This document shows positions 1-12,120 of a stretch of 64,000 nucleotides of DNA, one piece after another. The position numbers and the translations under genes are program-made. Position 1 is the first letter of the stretch. Every line of letters begins with the position of its first letter. Source of the stretch: Nephromyces sp. MM_2019 (Eukaryota; Apicomplexa; Aconoidasida; Nephromycida); contig JADHZB010002038.1 of NCBI GenBank assembly GCA_015657535.1, positions 62,001-126,000 on the forward strand, in the 5' to 3' direction. The notes below the pieces were generated by a model. It was not told where the DNA came from. It was given only the letters and a program-made list of their open reading frames with translations, and ran no database searches.

Positions 1-63
1 GTAGATTTTCCCCTACTTTTAATTGACCCTGCGTAAATTATTATTCACCTCAGTTTTTTTTAG

Positions 64-1929
64 GCAAATTTATGGCTTCACAAGTCAATGACATTATCAA
101 AACTTCGGTAAGTCTTGCACTGTGTAAACCGTTTAATCTTCTCGGCATGCCTTTGAATGTTCTCAAATAATGGATCCGTTCCCCCGTCTGCTTTGGTGCT
201 AGTCCAGCTTTGAAAATTATATGTAGTCATCGTACTATTAGTGGCAAGGTCTTTGCGTGAATAGTATGAAGATTGTTTTTTCGGACATGCTCATTTGAAA
301 TTTTTATCAGATTCGTGCCCTTATTCGTACGTGTGTGTGTGTATATGTTCTAGTATTAAGTACTATCAATACTACATTATGTATTATTGCTTAACTAGAA
401 ATTCATGTTGCAAAATTATTCCTTGTGTGCTCCCCGTTGTATAGTAACCTCAAAGCTGATTTATTCGGGTTACTATCTTCCATCCCCAGCATGGAGATAT
501 CAACAGTGGCATGTGCCTGGGTTTATTTTGAAAGGTAAGATTTGAGTTTACGGGCAATTCTTGTTACTTGTATGGCCCCAATATTTTGTGTATAAATACT
601 GCTTGCTATGTGCAAAGGCTTATAAAAACATTTCATCGCTAGAGGCAATACAATTTTTAGGGCTTCAGATTTAGGAAAGCTTTGAATTTTTACGTGTGCT
701 TGTCATGTTTTGTGATTCTATAGTCCTCGCTGCGTATCTTTGATAAAAGGAGCCGTTTTTGACTTGAAATTCCTGGCCTTGATACTACAACGACACGTTT
801 TGATGAGCATGTCATCTTTACAATTTTTGTTTGTATACAGTAATTTGTGTCCTTGAACTTCTGGATGCATGGCTTAAAGCCGCCGAGAAAAGGATGCTGC
901 TTCCTATATACACTAAAATTTGGCTATATATGATTTTTTTTAAAGGCTTGTTATGAAGGGCCTGGTAACCAAGGTGAATAGAAAATTATTTGCGGCAGTT
1001 TGTCTAATTCTGTCCTATAAATTCAACCAACACCTTGAAGCTGGAGAATTTTATCAACTGACCACTTGTATTCAATGCCTTGACAAGAAGGAAAATTTGA
1101 GCAATTCTGAAATATTTGCTACGGAATTCCAGGTTTGGTTGTTCTTTTTGCATTTTTTTCCTAGTGTTGAATTGTATCTGTTCTTTCTTGGTTGCAAACT
1201 TATCCGCTCATATAGATCCATTAATAATGTTTTCCAGGTTTTTGCGATGTTAGACTTCACTTTAAGTCTGGATTTGAAAGACGTCTTGCCGCATATTCTA
1301 CAGGATTTGAACAAGAGGGTGAGGCATCACTTTTTAGTATGCTTTCCATTTTCCTTTATTTTTTTTTCACCGTCTGTGCGCTTTTGTTAGATTGGTTTCT
1401 GTATCTTAATATGCAACTAGTTGATTAATACTTTGTGTCAAAGAAAAAACTAGATTGTGTGCTACAATAGCAGTAGCAAATATTGCTCTAGCCTGAAATT
1501 CAAGAGAAACATCGGAGAAATATCTTGATTTCTTCGCTGTTATTTCTTTTTTTTTCCTATTGCATTATCTCCGTTTTTTAATGGCAAACTTATTTCCTGC
1601 TTTTCCTCCGCGCTTGGCGTATTGTATTTTTTCATTCTCTCTCTGATTGCGGTATTTCTTATAGTGAAGTTTACGCGGTGGTCTCTGCGATGAACTGAAC
1701 TGCGAACATCAGGATTAGCATATGTTTTTTCGTACCAAATAGCCTGGATATTGTAGAGTGTTTTTTACGATGAATTTTAAGCCTAGAAATTGTTTACATA
1801 TATGATATGCTCTCTTGCGCTATCAATGATTTGCTAGAAAGCCTCGTGTGACTTATCATATTATGCTTAAATACGTTTGTTTGACAGAATTTGGCCTACG
1901 AAGATGTATACGGAGCAGTAGAAATCTAA
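64..1929 (+). CDS. CABLES-like cyclin-box protein, 3' exons (5' partial)
   Basis: Five exons chain in phase: 64-107, 490-534, 946-1132, 1238-1318 and 1888-1929 (TAA), each flanked by GT and AG. The first starts after a T-run ending in TAG, so earlier exons lie outside the window. The product runs through LSKLR, VACAWVYFERLVMKGLV, NRKLFAAVCLILSYKF, ATEFQVFAMLDFTLSLDL and VLPHILQDLNK. This order matches the cyclin-fold C-terminal region of CABLES (Cdk5 and Abl enzyme substrate) proteins, including the VYFEKL, NRKLCAGACVLLAAK, FEFxVLxALE and VMPHYRRL landmarks. CABLES proteins are cyclin-related partners of CDK and kinase signalling. The protein ends shortly after the cyclin fold, as family members do. 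The 42-nt last exon is the least certain part. The family call rests on recalled similarity; another cyclin-box protein is possible but fits less well. Confidence 0.75.
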
Positions 1930-2545
1930 AGTTGCGGAATATACAGGAAAAATTGTTTGGGGGATATGTTATGTGAAGCTGGCGCATATTGAGGTGTAAT
2001 GCTGTCATGACTACCATGCCAGTACATATGACTCACTGCACATTCGATAAGCGGTAATTGTTAACTCTTCTCAAACTTCCTGTGAATTCCTGGAGATAGC
2101 TAATTCTGTAGATACATTCTCATGCCATTATTAACTGACGCGGGGGGAGCATACTGTTTCTGCCTATTTTTATGTTTCGCTCTGTAAAATCCCACATATT
2201 TAATTTATTTTCGTTTGGAAAATTAGTCTGGGATTTTGGTGTAACAAGCCATAAGAGCTAAAGGTTACATACGCCTTTTGCAGGTATTGAACCGTAGTGG
2301 ATAATATTGGTTTCATGCTGCAGACATGTTACCTACCTTCATTACGGATATCCAGTAAGCTTTTGTACTGGAAACTGTTTTACTCCTGATAAGTAGTCTT
2401 GCCATACTGCAATGATACTTTTCGCTTGCTAATGCCTACTGTTTAGTGCCTATCACATCGCTAATACGTCTCGCTAGATAAAATGAAGCTTCCCGATTAA
2501 CTCCACCAGTTAATGATCTTTTTCGTAATCTAAGCGTTAGTTTCG
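1930..2545. other. Intergenic, T-rich on plus strand
   Basis: No supported coding sequence was seen. It should hold the 3' UTR of the CABLES-like gene. Confidence 0.5.
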
Positions 2546-2892
2546 ATGGATTACGAGAGTGGTTCCATTTATTTGGAAGGTTGTATCGATTATACCTTTA
2601 ATTTCAACTTGGATCTCGACCCGTTTGAGAAACGCAGCCATAGTTCTCAAGCGCGATGGACACCGTGACTGGCGCTTTGTGCAGCTCGAACGAGCTATCT
2701 ATACTTGAATCTTTTTGCTGGAACATTTTTGTGATTTTACTTCTGGTCTTACTTTCCAGCCATCCTTATTCACGGCATCCAGCAAGAATTTGTTGTATAA
2801 TTAAAATCTATGATCTCCACCTCTCTTCACATGTGTTGGTCGATGTTATACATAGATCCTCTAGGTGCATTTGCACTTATGAATCCTCATAA
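2546..2892 (+). CDS. Candidate small two-exon gene, unknown function
   Basis: An ATG at 2546 opens a gene-like acidic frame (MDYESGSIYLEG, FNFNLDLDPFEK) that stops at 2666-2668 if unspliced. A GTGACT donor after 2664 (phase 2) can join an acceptor TTTCCAG ending at 2759. The frame then runs to TAA at 2890-2892, giving about 83 residues with a 95-nt intron. An alternative reading of the second exon stops sooner. No family is recognised. The first exon composition is the main support; the downstream part is weak. Confidence 0.3.
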
Positions 2893-4270
2893 TATATGCC
2901 TACTCCTCTAGCGGGCCTTATTAGTGAACCTGCAAGAGCTCCTTCTATGAGCTACTTTTATATGGCTACACGTATTTAGGCTTTTTGGCGCTCCCGAAAT
3001 ATCTCAGGTGTTACCATTGTTTATTAGTTTTTTGGCCTAATGCACGTTCAATTTTTTCGAAGGAAGTTTTTACCCCTTTCGAGCGCCTTTGGATATGTTA
3101 CTACATGTATTGAGGCTTTTCAGGGTAGTTCCCCCCAGCATATTACCCTATTGGGTACCTCGCGGTATGGTATTCCTCTTGTGTTCTACAGTTTACGAGA
3201 ACATGGTTATCATGTATAGAATGTATTGCTTTGTTGTCCCGGAATATTAAAAAGACCAGGAGAATATTAGGAATTCCCCAGTGCATATTGGGATGATATA
3301 AAGAAAAGGATATTTTAAGGGGTAGTGACGAAATGATGAGACTATCAGGAGGGGCACGCGCGATACCAGAAATACGAATTATTGAATTTGTTATTACGGG
3401 ATGAGCGGAAGCTAGGTACATAGAAGTATCTGACTTACAGTGAGGTGAAATTAGGTGTTTATTCAACGCACGTTGTTTGCCTTTGTCATAGAATGCTACA
3501 TTGAAGCCTTAAGAATTGTTCAAGTTGTTTTAAACACATGCCCTATGTGATTTATTAATTTGGCTCTATGGCGTTGTCTGATGTTGCATTCCTCGGCAGT
3601 TTTCGAGATGCTTGGTCATTTTAGCAGCTCTGAGTTATCTTTGCGCATCTTCTAGGATATGAAGAGATGTACCTATAGAATATCTTTTTTGTACTCTGAA
3701 TAAATACCTAGCTGCCAAAGCGGAGTGCAGGCTTGCCTAAAAGGTTTTTTTACTTTAAATTGTCCAGCAGGTCATACACTTTATTCTTAAGCTTCCTGGA
3801 AAATTGCTACAAGAAGTATAAAGGAGTTCAGAGATGCGCGATTTTTCCTAGAATTAAAACATGAATGGTCTTCAGTACTTAGAAAGAGCTCGAGTGGCAT
3901 GCAATCATGATTGGAAAATGGTAACTATCTGGAAAATAATAATCTCACTGAATCATTTTATATGCGCTATAAACGACCCTTATTCCCCTGTGTGTCTATT
4001 CTCCTACCATTTAAAGTAACAATTTTTTGTCGATATTTTTCGATTATAAGATCATGTACCATAGAGGTCAGATTGAAAGTGTGCCAATTAGCTATGTTTT
4101 TTGTGACAAAGTCTGCCAGTCTTGTATTTATGTGTGCTGAAACTTACCAGAACGGCGTGACAATGTATGACTATGCGTGCCACGGGGTGAAAATTGCCAG
4201 CTAAACGACTTGGGCTGTATTCGTTTAGATTTCTTAGACAACTCCCTCTGTTATATTTGGCTACCTTGCG
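2893..4270. other. No supported gene
   Basis: Only short ORFs lacking gene-like composition occur here (for example 3143-3466 on minus and 3911-4204 on plus). I see no reliable exon. Confidence 0.4.
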
Positions 4271-4668
4271 TTGACGCAAGAGATGGCGTATGGGCCTCTC
4301 ATCCATGGCACAATAACGCAGCGCTCTGTAAAGGCATCACTTGGTCCTATGGAACCTATATCTCCATTTTGTGCTGACGGGAGATGGTTGTGTAACTGTT
4401 CAGTGCTTCATCCACAGCTTACCCGTATATTGTGGGAAGTATCCTTAGCGGAGTTGAGCCGTACGCAACATTCTGTGCAGTAGCTGTAGACCGACTACGG
4501 CAATTAAGAGTTTCTTTTATTTTAGAATCCTTTAACTAGAGATATATTGATGATCTTCCCCAGGGGCTGCTACAGCAGGGTCTCTTTCAAGCAAGTTTTG
4601 AGCTTTTAGAGCAAGAACTACAGAAGTGTAAAGAGACTGACCATATAATTGTACAGCTGGCCGGTTGA
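4271..4668 (+). CDS. Candidate 3' end of an unknown helical protein
   Basis: Two exon-like pieces lie close together. The first is an open frame from about 4271 containing HPQLTRILWEVSLAELSR. The second follows a pyrimidine-rich acceptor ending CCCCAG at 4563 and runs 4564-4668 (TGA), reading GLLQQGLFQASFELLEQELQ then KCKETDHIIVQLAG. The second looks like an amphipathic helical C-terminus. They can be joined in phase 0 with a donor inside the first, but the exact donor is not clear (GTATCC after 4437 or GTGCAG near 4477). I do not recognise a family. Upstream exons were not identified. Confidence 0.3.
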
Positions 4669-4925
4669 ATGGTTTGGCTCTTGCATGCTAAAGCGTAAGA
4701 TTATGGGTGGTAGTAAATCTAGAGGGGTCTGGTCTCCACATTGAACGTTTTAAAATGAAAAGGCGAGGATGTTCTTTCAATGTGGGCGTGAGTGTTAGGC
4801 TCAGGCTTCGCACGTCCTGTATATAGTGCGTTTGCTGCGATCGAAGGTACCAAGCTACGTGCTATATATAGTTGAACCAGGTTAAACTTTGTACCATTAT
4901 CGTGTAAATAATTGGGTAGCTCGTC

Positions 4926-5465
4926 GTGCAGAAGAACCCATACAAACTATTTGCACGTTTCCAAGCACTTCTTAAGTGTGCTACGGGGCAGGGGGGCTTG
5001 AAGGTTTGTGCTGCTAAGGCAAACAAAATTCTGGTACTCAGTATAGGGCTTCCAAGGTGCTTGCGACCAAATGTATGCGCATGGGGCAATACAGTGGGAT
5101 ACTCCTTGCAGGTACTCACCAAGGGCTACTCGAGTCAGATTCTGGCGTCTCCGGCTTTTCGTGCATGTTGGGGATTGCCTGCCGGTGGAGTATGCGTATG
5201 GCATGAAGATGCTGACTTCGACATGCATGGTGTCTCATCTCAATCCATTATTGCAAGGCTGGTTTTTTATTGCGATGCAGCTTGCTGTCACAGTTGTTTT
5301 TCAGATCACATTGGGTGTGGATGCAAGGCGCCGGTATACTTGATCACATCTGTGAGCTTTACTAATGTGCATAGCTTCATTTCTGAGTATTTTTCGAAAC
5401 AAGGACGTGCACATGCTTTCCTACAAGTTTTCTTTTTTGGTGTGCGGTGCACACTGGCAGAATAA
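4926..5465 (+). CDS. Unassigned 179-codon open frame
   Basis: The longest open frame in the 2-8 kb stretch is cysteine-rich and starts with GTG, so it would have to be an exon rather than a whole gene. An overlapping plus frame (about 5104-5343) also reads plausibly and contains a hydrophobic stretch (WFFIAMQLAVTVVF), so the true frame cannot be decided by eye. The segment is less AT-rich than its neighbours. No similarity is recognised. Confidence 0.2.
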   Translation: MQKNPYKLFARFQALLKCATGQGGLKVCAAKANKILVLSIGLPRCLRPNVCAWGNTVGYSLQVLTKGYSSQILASPAFRACWGLPAGGVCVWHEDADFDMHGVSSQSIIARLVFYCDAACCHSCFSDHIGCGCKAPVYLITSVSFTNVHSFISEYFSKQGRAHAFLQVFFFGVRCTLAE

Positions 5466-7463
5466 ACCCTTGAGGTTTTATTGGGTCTTCTTCTTGTCTG
5501 GATCCATTTTAAATAATCCTCTTGCGTTACCTAGGAATAAAATAATGAATGAGCTCCTGCTCTGCCTATCGCATTAGTTAGGTGTGCAGGCCGGTATCGC
5601 GCTTGTCTCCAATCATAACCGTTGTTTCTACCCACGTCTCTGGGGAAAGAGATGAGTTCCACTCCCCAGTATGAAGACTTTTTGCGTTTTTAGGTTGGCA
5701 GATTTCTCGGTCCTGTATACGTGTTGATGTTACAAGCAATCCTTCAGTAGGATTACATGTCTCTTCACCTTTATGATTATGTGTGATTCACATGTTGCCA
5801 CTACTAAGATCACTGATCCATGAGGTTCTTCAGGAGTAAACTCTTACTTTAAAGTACTTGCAATGGCGCTACGAGATATAGCTACTCCAAGCTTGGTAAA
5901 TATATAACGATCCACCTGATTTCCCGCCAACATGGAAGTCGCCTCTGCCCCTTACCACCCGGTACTGCTCCAAGGCTTTCTCTATAGCCTCTTCTATTGT
6001 TACTGCGGAGTCTAGCCATTGTATGCACTATTCACCCAGTTAAAATCTTCTACTCTATAGCCTTGCAGGCCGTGAATTCATTAATTTATTCTGAGCCTTT
6101 TAACAAAGAGAGCACAATGCCGTCCCCTCTCTCTTCCAAATATTTATATAATTGCTCAGGATGCTAAGTAAACAGTGCGTGTGTTCTAGTACTATTAAAG
6201 AATAGCACGTTTTGGATCCGCTTCTGACTTTGACAATTTTCCACAACTTACGATACAACGGTGCCATATTGCTAGCAGCTTGTTATACGCTTGATCCTTT
6301 ATTTACCGATAACTAGACACGCTATGTAGTTGCTGTACCTCTAAATCTAACAACCGCAATATTTTTGTGTATCCTCCTAAGTGAAAAAGAAATGACAGCA
6401 ACTATGCTTCAAATTCAATAAAATTCCAAGTTAGCAGGGACTCTCACTTTAGGCACTCAACTGCATATCCTATATCTACAAGAGTATAACTTCATAGAAA
6501 TACATGCCCCATAGAATTTGAATATCCATGGTACGGTCTCTATGCAACTAAAGCTGAAGTTAGCACGTAGCTGCAAAAGATTGAAATGGGCAGCATGAAG
6601 CAAACGAGGTTGTGCTGATGACACCTAGGAGCATAGCATCTAACTCGATATGGTACGATTACGTTGTGATGACTCTTCAATTCAAACATCTAAGCCGCCA
6701 TAACTCTAGTGGGAAGATGTAGAATAATCCAATTTACTGAGCTGCCAACTAAAGCTCCATGCACAGGTGCAAATTGTTGCATATTCTAAGCTCCAAATAA
6801 AAAAAATGCACCGCATTAGTAAAATTACCGCCGCGTGCTAGGGTGGCTACACGTGGCCCAATACAGAGCAGCTGCCCGCAATGAAGACAAACACCGGAAG
6901 CGCGCTGGAACTTTATCCTTTCACCAAGTTGACAATAAAAAATACCTCAGTATTAGTATATGCCTGTCTTGAGTGGTGCCTCGCAGCTTCTACGTTCCAA
7001 TGAACGGCTTCTATGTCGAAGATGGTACTCCTGGCGTCTGGCTGAAAACAACCTTATGGCGCCGTCCTTCCTATTAGGATCCGTATAATAATTATGGTTG
7101 CCCTCATGATTACGCCAAATATTTGTTTTAAATGTTATGGAGAAAGCTATTTGGTCCTCGCTGGGGATCTGCACTCGTGGCAGAATGTGCAATGTTGGAG
7201 GCAGTTATACATGTAGTCTAGTACTCTAATTTTGAGTACCTATCCAAATATGGGCTAGGTCTTCAGCTCTCCATTTTTCCTACAAATTTCTTGAAGAACA
7301 CTTCACCCCCTTTCAGGCATTACCTGATAACCTTGTGCATCCCCGAACATGATGCTCTTATCATGTAACTTTGTCTTCCCTGATATATACAGTCACTTTT
7401 GCTCTTTCACAGCGTTAAATCTCTAATTTTTTGGGAGGACCCCACTGATGCTGTAGATCCCTG
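5466..7463. other. No supported gene
   Basis: Short ORFs only. No conserved motif was recognised on either strand. Confidence 0.4.
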
Positions 7464-8163
7464 CTATGCGGACAACTCTTGCGTAATCTGCTGAAGCTTG
7501 CCTAGGGTAATCTCGGTAGAAGTGTGAGCCTGAATCATCTTAAGATTGCCATGAAAGCGAGGAAATTTCTGCTGGGGATAAATGGTAAAAAATATACGTG
7601 AATAAAAAGGCAGGAGAAATATATTATCCCGGTATAACATGTAGGTATACACTTACCATGTATGATGCCAAGGGTAGTTTTTATTATTAATAGAATATTA
7701 GACGCATTTGTTCCATCGTCCACCTTCAAGTAGGTAAAATTAGCTGTACTTTAGCATCCACTGGATGAATGTAAACTTTTTGCGCTACAAATTTCATTTG
7801 GGAGATGATCCTCCACCACATTTTCTGTAACGGTGGACAGAGTTCTTTAATCTATAGATATTATTGATCTAATGCTACTACTGATTTTTTTGGTACTGAT
7901 CCTTATTTATTTCACAAGTTAGTGCTTCTTGCGTCTTTTTTTTTTCTTGTTCTTAACCCTGTATATTTCTGATTCTTTTGGTTTACTAGTCGTTTTGCTG
8001 CTGCTAAGGAACACCGCTAGCCTGCTTAGATGAGGTTCACGCAGTAAAAATTATTGCTCAAATAGTGTACCCAGACTTGCATTCTCCCTGTTCGGTCATC
8101 CGATTCCGTAGTATAATCATTGAATGATCTATTATTAACCTCGGTCTTATTTTTACTCATATA
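7464..8163 (-). CDS. Candidate small multi-exon gene, unknown function
   Basis: Several minus-strand pieces look coding. The first starts at an ATG near 8162 (MSKNKTEVNNRSFNDYTTE). A lysine-rich piece near 7915-8010 contains KPKESEIYRVKNKKKKD. A piece near 7661-7740 contains TYLKVDDGTNASNILLIIKT and ends at a strong GTAAGT donor. The last follows a pyrimidine tract ending CCCAG. Not all phases could be reconciled, so the model is incomplete. No family is recognised. Confidence 0.3.
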
Positions 8164-8573
8164 AAAGCGGAGATTTGCTAGGTGTGAACATCTCATGTGT
8201 GATTTTGACGTCAGTTGGTTCACAACTCAATACCGCTTTATAGAAAGTTCTAGAAGTGTTATTATTTTATACTTAATGGCTGAAGTTCAATATTTTTTCT
8301 CTTGCATAGCGTCGGCTAATTTGCTTCCCTTTGTTATAAGTCCATATTTTTATCAACTTGATCGGCCTTCTCGAATTTCTTCTGTGGCCACTCTACTAAC
8401 TGGAATTCCCTTCCTTTATATACTAATATCTTGCGCGTTAGATGCTATTTAATTTTACTCTACATTGAATGTTATCACACGTAATAAATTTTTTTTGTTG
8501 CATTCCTATGTTAATTTTTTGCTGCTTTTCAGAGTACCGAACTCTTTTCATATACCTTGCTGAAGTTTTAAGC

Positions 8574-10331
8574 ATGATACATTCAGTTCTCCCTTCCATA
8601 TATTTTCTAATCGATGGAGTTTCCGGTCATGATATCTCTATTGTTCGGCAGTCGGACGCGTTGTTCTGCGAAACCTGCTCTAGGTTGTGCGCAGTTAACG
8701 AGACACAAGAGGCTGCAGATGTTTATTACTGCCCTAGCTGTATGGATTCCATGTCTGCGGTTGAGGCAAATGCCTATTCTTGCAGATGTCCGAAATGTTT
8801 CGAATGCCCGGAATGCTTTTGCAACTTAGTTATAACCACTTCTATGAGAAATAATGTGGCTTTAGCTTCTTTACATTGCCGTTTCTGCGGTTGGGATTCA
8901 GGCTCTAATCTCAACGCTGCCAATCGTGCTTCAACGCCAGATGAAATAGTTTACGAGATTAATAAGCATGAAAGGGAAGGGCAGGTAAGACAAGAATTTT
9001 TGATGATAATGAACAAGTTCAGAGCCTCATCACAAGCAAAAGCCACTGAAGATAGAATATTAGCTGCCACAAAAAAGCTGGGTGTAGGATTGCTTCCACG
9101 GGCCGTGAGACGGACCGATTCACAGATGCTGAAGAGCCATATTCAACAAGAAGTTGAGTGCAAAATTCCCTCATTAGCTGGCACGGAAGTGCATCGAGAA
9201 AACCCTGCGCGCTCAACTGAGAATACCTCCCCTGGGGGATGTGTATCTTTCCCCCTTGATACAGAAATTCAGGAACCTGAAAAAATGCTACTTGATGTTG
9301 AGCATCGTATCAGAAGTCAAAACCCATGGGCCGAGCACTATAGGAACTGGGGAATTTCTGGAAGGTACATCTCGTTTGAATCACTTATTCATGAGCCAGT
9401 AGATCAGACTAAACAGGATGCGCATGATGTTATAGCACTAAAGCCCGCTGCTATTTCTGATATAAGTAATGCAAGTAGCGAGAAGAGAACAAGCTGCAAT
9501 CAAGTGACCTCAAGCGCTCATAGAGGGGCATATAACTATAGTAAGCTTCATATCATGGAAAATCCATCCTTTGAGCAACGAATTCGCTTCCCGTACTTAC
9601 TGTGTTCTTCACCAGATATGAAGAAACCCCAGAAACCCACAATGCCTCTTCGCCGTCAATTGCTTTGTACTGCCATGAAGAAATGCAAAAAGTGTAGGCA
9701 AATTTTAGTCAAACGAAGAAAAAGCACGAGCAGTATCCCACCATTTGTTAAAAACTGCACTGCGATGGCACTACTTCCCAGGTGGACGCTATTTAGAGAT
9801 AGCATGTATTTGCAGCCGTATGAAGATGGTTTGACGGAGGTGTGCTTCCAAATAGTAAACCCATCGACTAGCGCAGTGGATTTAGCGTTTAGATTCAGCC
9901 CAGAGAGTTGGGGGCTAGAATCAAAGTCTTTTCCGAGCAGCCTATATGTTGTTACACCGGACTTCAAGACTACGATAGGGGCGTATGATGAAATAAGAGA
10001 TATGATGGGCGAAGATGACGATGTTTCTAGCGCTCCAAAAAATGGTAGCGACGGCTCTCAGGGAAAAGTTGATGATAATTTATTTACAGACAACCACGAG
10101 GCAGCTCAGGCTGCTATCTTCGACAGGAAAATGAACAGCATATGTGTGAAGCTATGTGCTGTACCTTTAGAGGTGGATCGCAAGCCCAGCTTAGAGAGTT
10201 TGCGGTTCGAAGTTGACGCAACTTTTTTGGACTACTTAAACAAGTCTCACCAAGTTACCTTTTGCCTGCTGGTGGTGCTGGGTAGCGCTAATATTCTGCA
10301 CAGTATTTGTGCTTCTAAGCCTTCTACGTGA
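8574..10331 (+). CDS. DCTN4: Dynactin subunit 4 (p62) family protein
   Basis: A 585-residue frame from the ATG at 8574. The N-terminal Cys-rich region has paired cysteines at about residues 32, 35, 39, 53, 56, 70, 72, 75, 78, 81, 83, 102 and 105, with the landmarks ALFCETCSRLC, YYCPSCMDSMSAVEA, CPKCFECPECFCN and LHCRFCGW. These match in order the zinc-binding region of dynactin p62. A second CKKC cluster near residue 370, a short polar spacer and a C-terminal beta-rich part (EVCFQIVNPS) also fit the family. In animals and fungi p62 sits at the pointed end of the dynactin Arp1 filament and helps link dynein to cargo. The frame stays open upstream to 8469, and an acceptor (TTTTCAG) ends at 8532, so a spliced upstream exon or 5' UTR intron is possible. 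Length is slightly above the human protein. Confidence 0.88.
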   Translation: MIHSVLPSIYFLIDGVSGHDISIVRQSDALFCETCSRLCAVNETQEAADVYYCPSCMDSMSAVEANAYSCRCPKCFECPECFCNLVITTSMRNNVALASLHCRFCGWDSGSNLNAANRASTPDEIVYEINKHEREGQVRQEFLMIMNKFRASSQAKATEDRILAATKKLGVGLLPRAVRRTDSQMLKSHIQQEVECKIPSLAGTEVHRENPARSTENTSPGGCVSFPLDTEIQEPEKMLLDVEHRIRSQNPWAEHYRNWGISGRYISFESLIHEPVDQTKQDAHDVIALKPAAISDISNASSEKRTSCNQVTSSAHRGAYNYSKLHIMENPSFEQRIRFPYLLCSSPDMKKPQKPTMPLRRQLLCTAMKKCKKCRQILVKRRKSTSSIPPFVKNCTAMALLPRWTLFRDSMYLQPYEDGLTEVCFQIVNPSTSAVDLAFRFSPESWGLESKSFPSSLYVVTPDFKTTIGAYDEIRDMMGEDDDVSSAPKNGSDGSQGKVDDNLFTDNHEAAQAAIFDRKMNSICVKLCAVPLEVDRKPSLESLRFEVDATFLDYLNKSHQVTFCLLVVLGSANILHSICASKPST

Positions 10332-12120
10332 AGTAAAAACGGATCATTTTTAGTTTAAAAGGAATACTAGTTTTTATTGAGCAATATAATGAGAAAGCTT
10401 GAAAGATTTACGTTATTTTGACTTCTTTTCTAAGTCTTCTAAGCGAGGATATTAGTATGATCATAATCATTCTGAGTAGCAGACTACTTGCGCTCATCCA
10501 GATATTAATGCTGCTTCTCTCAAGCTGCGCAGATAAGGCTTTAGCAATTGAATTATAGCTGTGATAAGCTTGGAGCCATTCACAAAAGTAAGCAGCACCT
10601 AGCAAAATGAGCAGAAAAAAACCAAATTAATGACATTCAAAAGAATACGCATATTTATACTCCATATCCCATTGAAAAAGTTCTTGAATTTTCACTGCTT
10701 CATGCCACTATCACAGCGCTACTAGCTGAATTTGTCGCTTTGATATCCTTTAACAAGCTTTTAAGTGTTTTTTCACTCAAATCTGATGGTTCCCTCATTT
10801 TTGCTAGTATAAGTCGAAAAATTTACTGCTTGCTCAATGGCGTGGATTATCTCGTTTGAATGGATATATATAATTTTTCGGCTTATACTGTGGACGCTTA
10901 CCTATAGGTCTGCTGATAATTTTATTTTTGTGCTTATACTGCTTGGATTATTTATTTTCGCATACGATTAATTTTCAGCCTTTTTTAATGAGTCATCTGC
11001 TTCCTTATAGGCGATATGTATTGAGACTCCTTGTCATGATATAATTTTAATGTGAGAAGCTTAGCACGATCGTAGCTGCTCTGTTAGCCTATAATTTACT
11101 GGAATTCCTTTCACTATCACAATATCTTCCAACTTTTTGATAACGCTGCTTGAGGTGCTTGCCGACATTTAAAGGTATTTTGAATATTTCTCCTCAATTA
11201 GCCATGACGATAAAAAGGGGATATGCTTTTCTCGCTTCTTCCATTATCACCCGCTTCAACACAATTTTCCCCATGGTATATGGTGCGCATATGTGGGCAC
11301 CTCAAGCGAGTGGGCAGTTTCACTTGATTAACAATAGATTTTCGAACCCTAGCGGAGGCACCGTAAGATGCACAATACTGCTAGTATGAAGCAGACTAGA
11401 CTTTTGTAATATTTTTTTAAATTCTAAAATAAAAATATTTTTCCGCTGATGGAGAATGATTGCATCCCAGTAATGGGCACTCATGGTAGCGTTTGATGTT
11501 TGTTTAGCGATGTAATTTCAGTAACTTCTATAGTTCAAGCTGTTAGCTCTTTGCTTATGTTAATTCGCAAGCAACTTTCCCCGCTGCTGTACAGCTCACT
11601 ACATTAATTCAGCTGATACTCGTTACTGAGTTGAACTTAGCGCGGCGGAAGCCGGAAAAGTGGCTTGTTTTGATGTCAACACAGGGCTTTTGCTGAAAAT
11701 TGTCCCGCTAGTTGATATAGCCTTTTTTGGCTAAGTGAAGTTAATGAGTATATGGCAAGGCCTTCTATGATGTTAATAATCCATTTTTAATAGACTTCGA
11801 TTGAGCTGCTTAATTGGATTTGGATTGCAGCCTCCGGAATAATGCGAGTGCCTGTGTTGCGACCAATCTTTTCGTATGTAGATCAAATAAATCTTCATAA
11901 GCATCTTTATGGTTTTTATACAGCATGAGTTTACCATTTAGACCCGTCGGTTTTCGCCATTTATATTGCATTCTCGCCAGCGGTAATTAATCAGTGCTTC
12001 CAAATGAAACATTGCATGTTGTTATGGGTTGAAATATTGGTTCAAAAGTAATTTTATTTTGGGGCTTGTCAGCTAGGATGTGGATGATCCTACCCGCGTA
12101 GATTAACGCAGCCTACGTGA
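10332..12120. other. Intergenic
   Basis: No supported gene. Short ORFs at 10408-10605 (-) and 11150-11389 (+) lack recognisable features. Confidence 0.5.
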
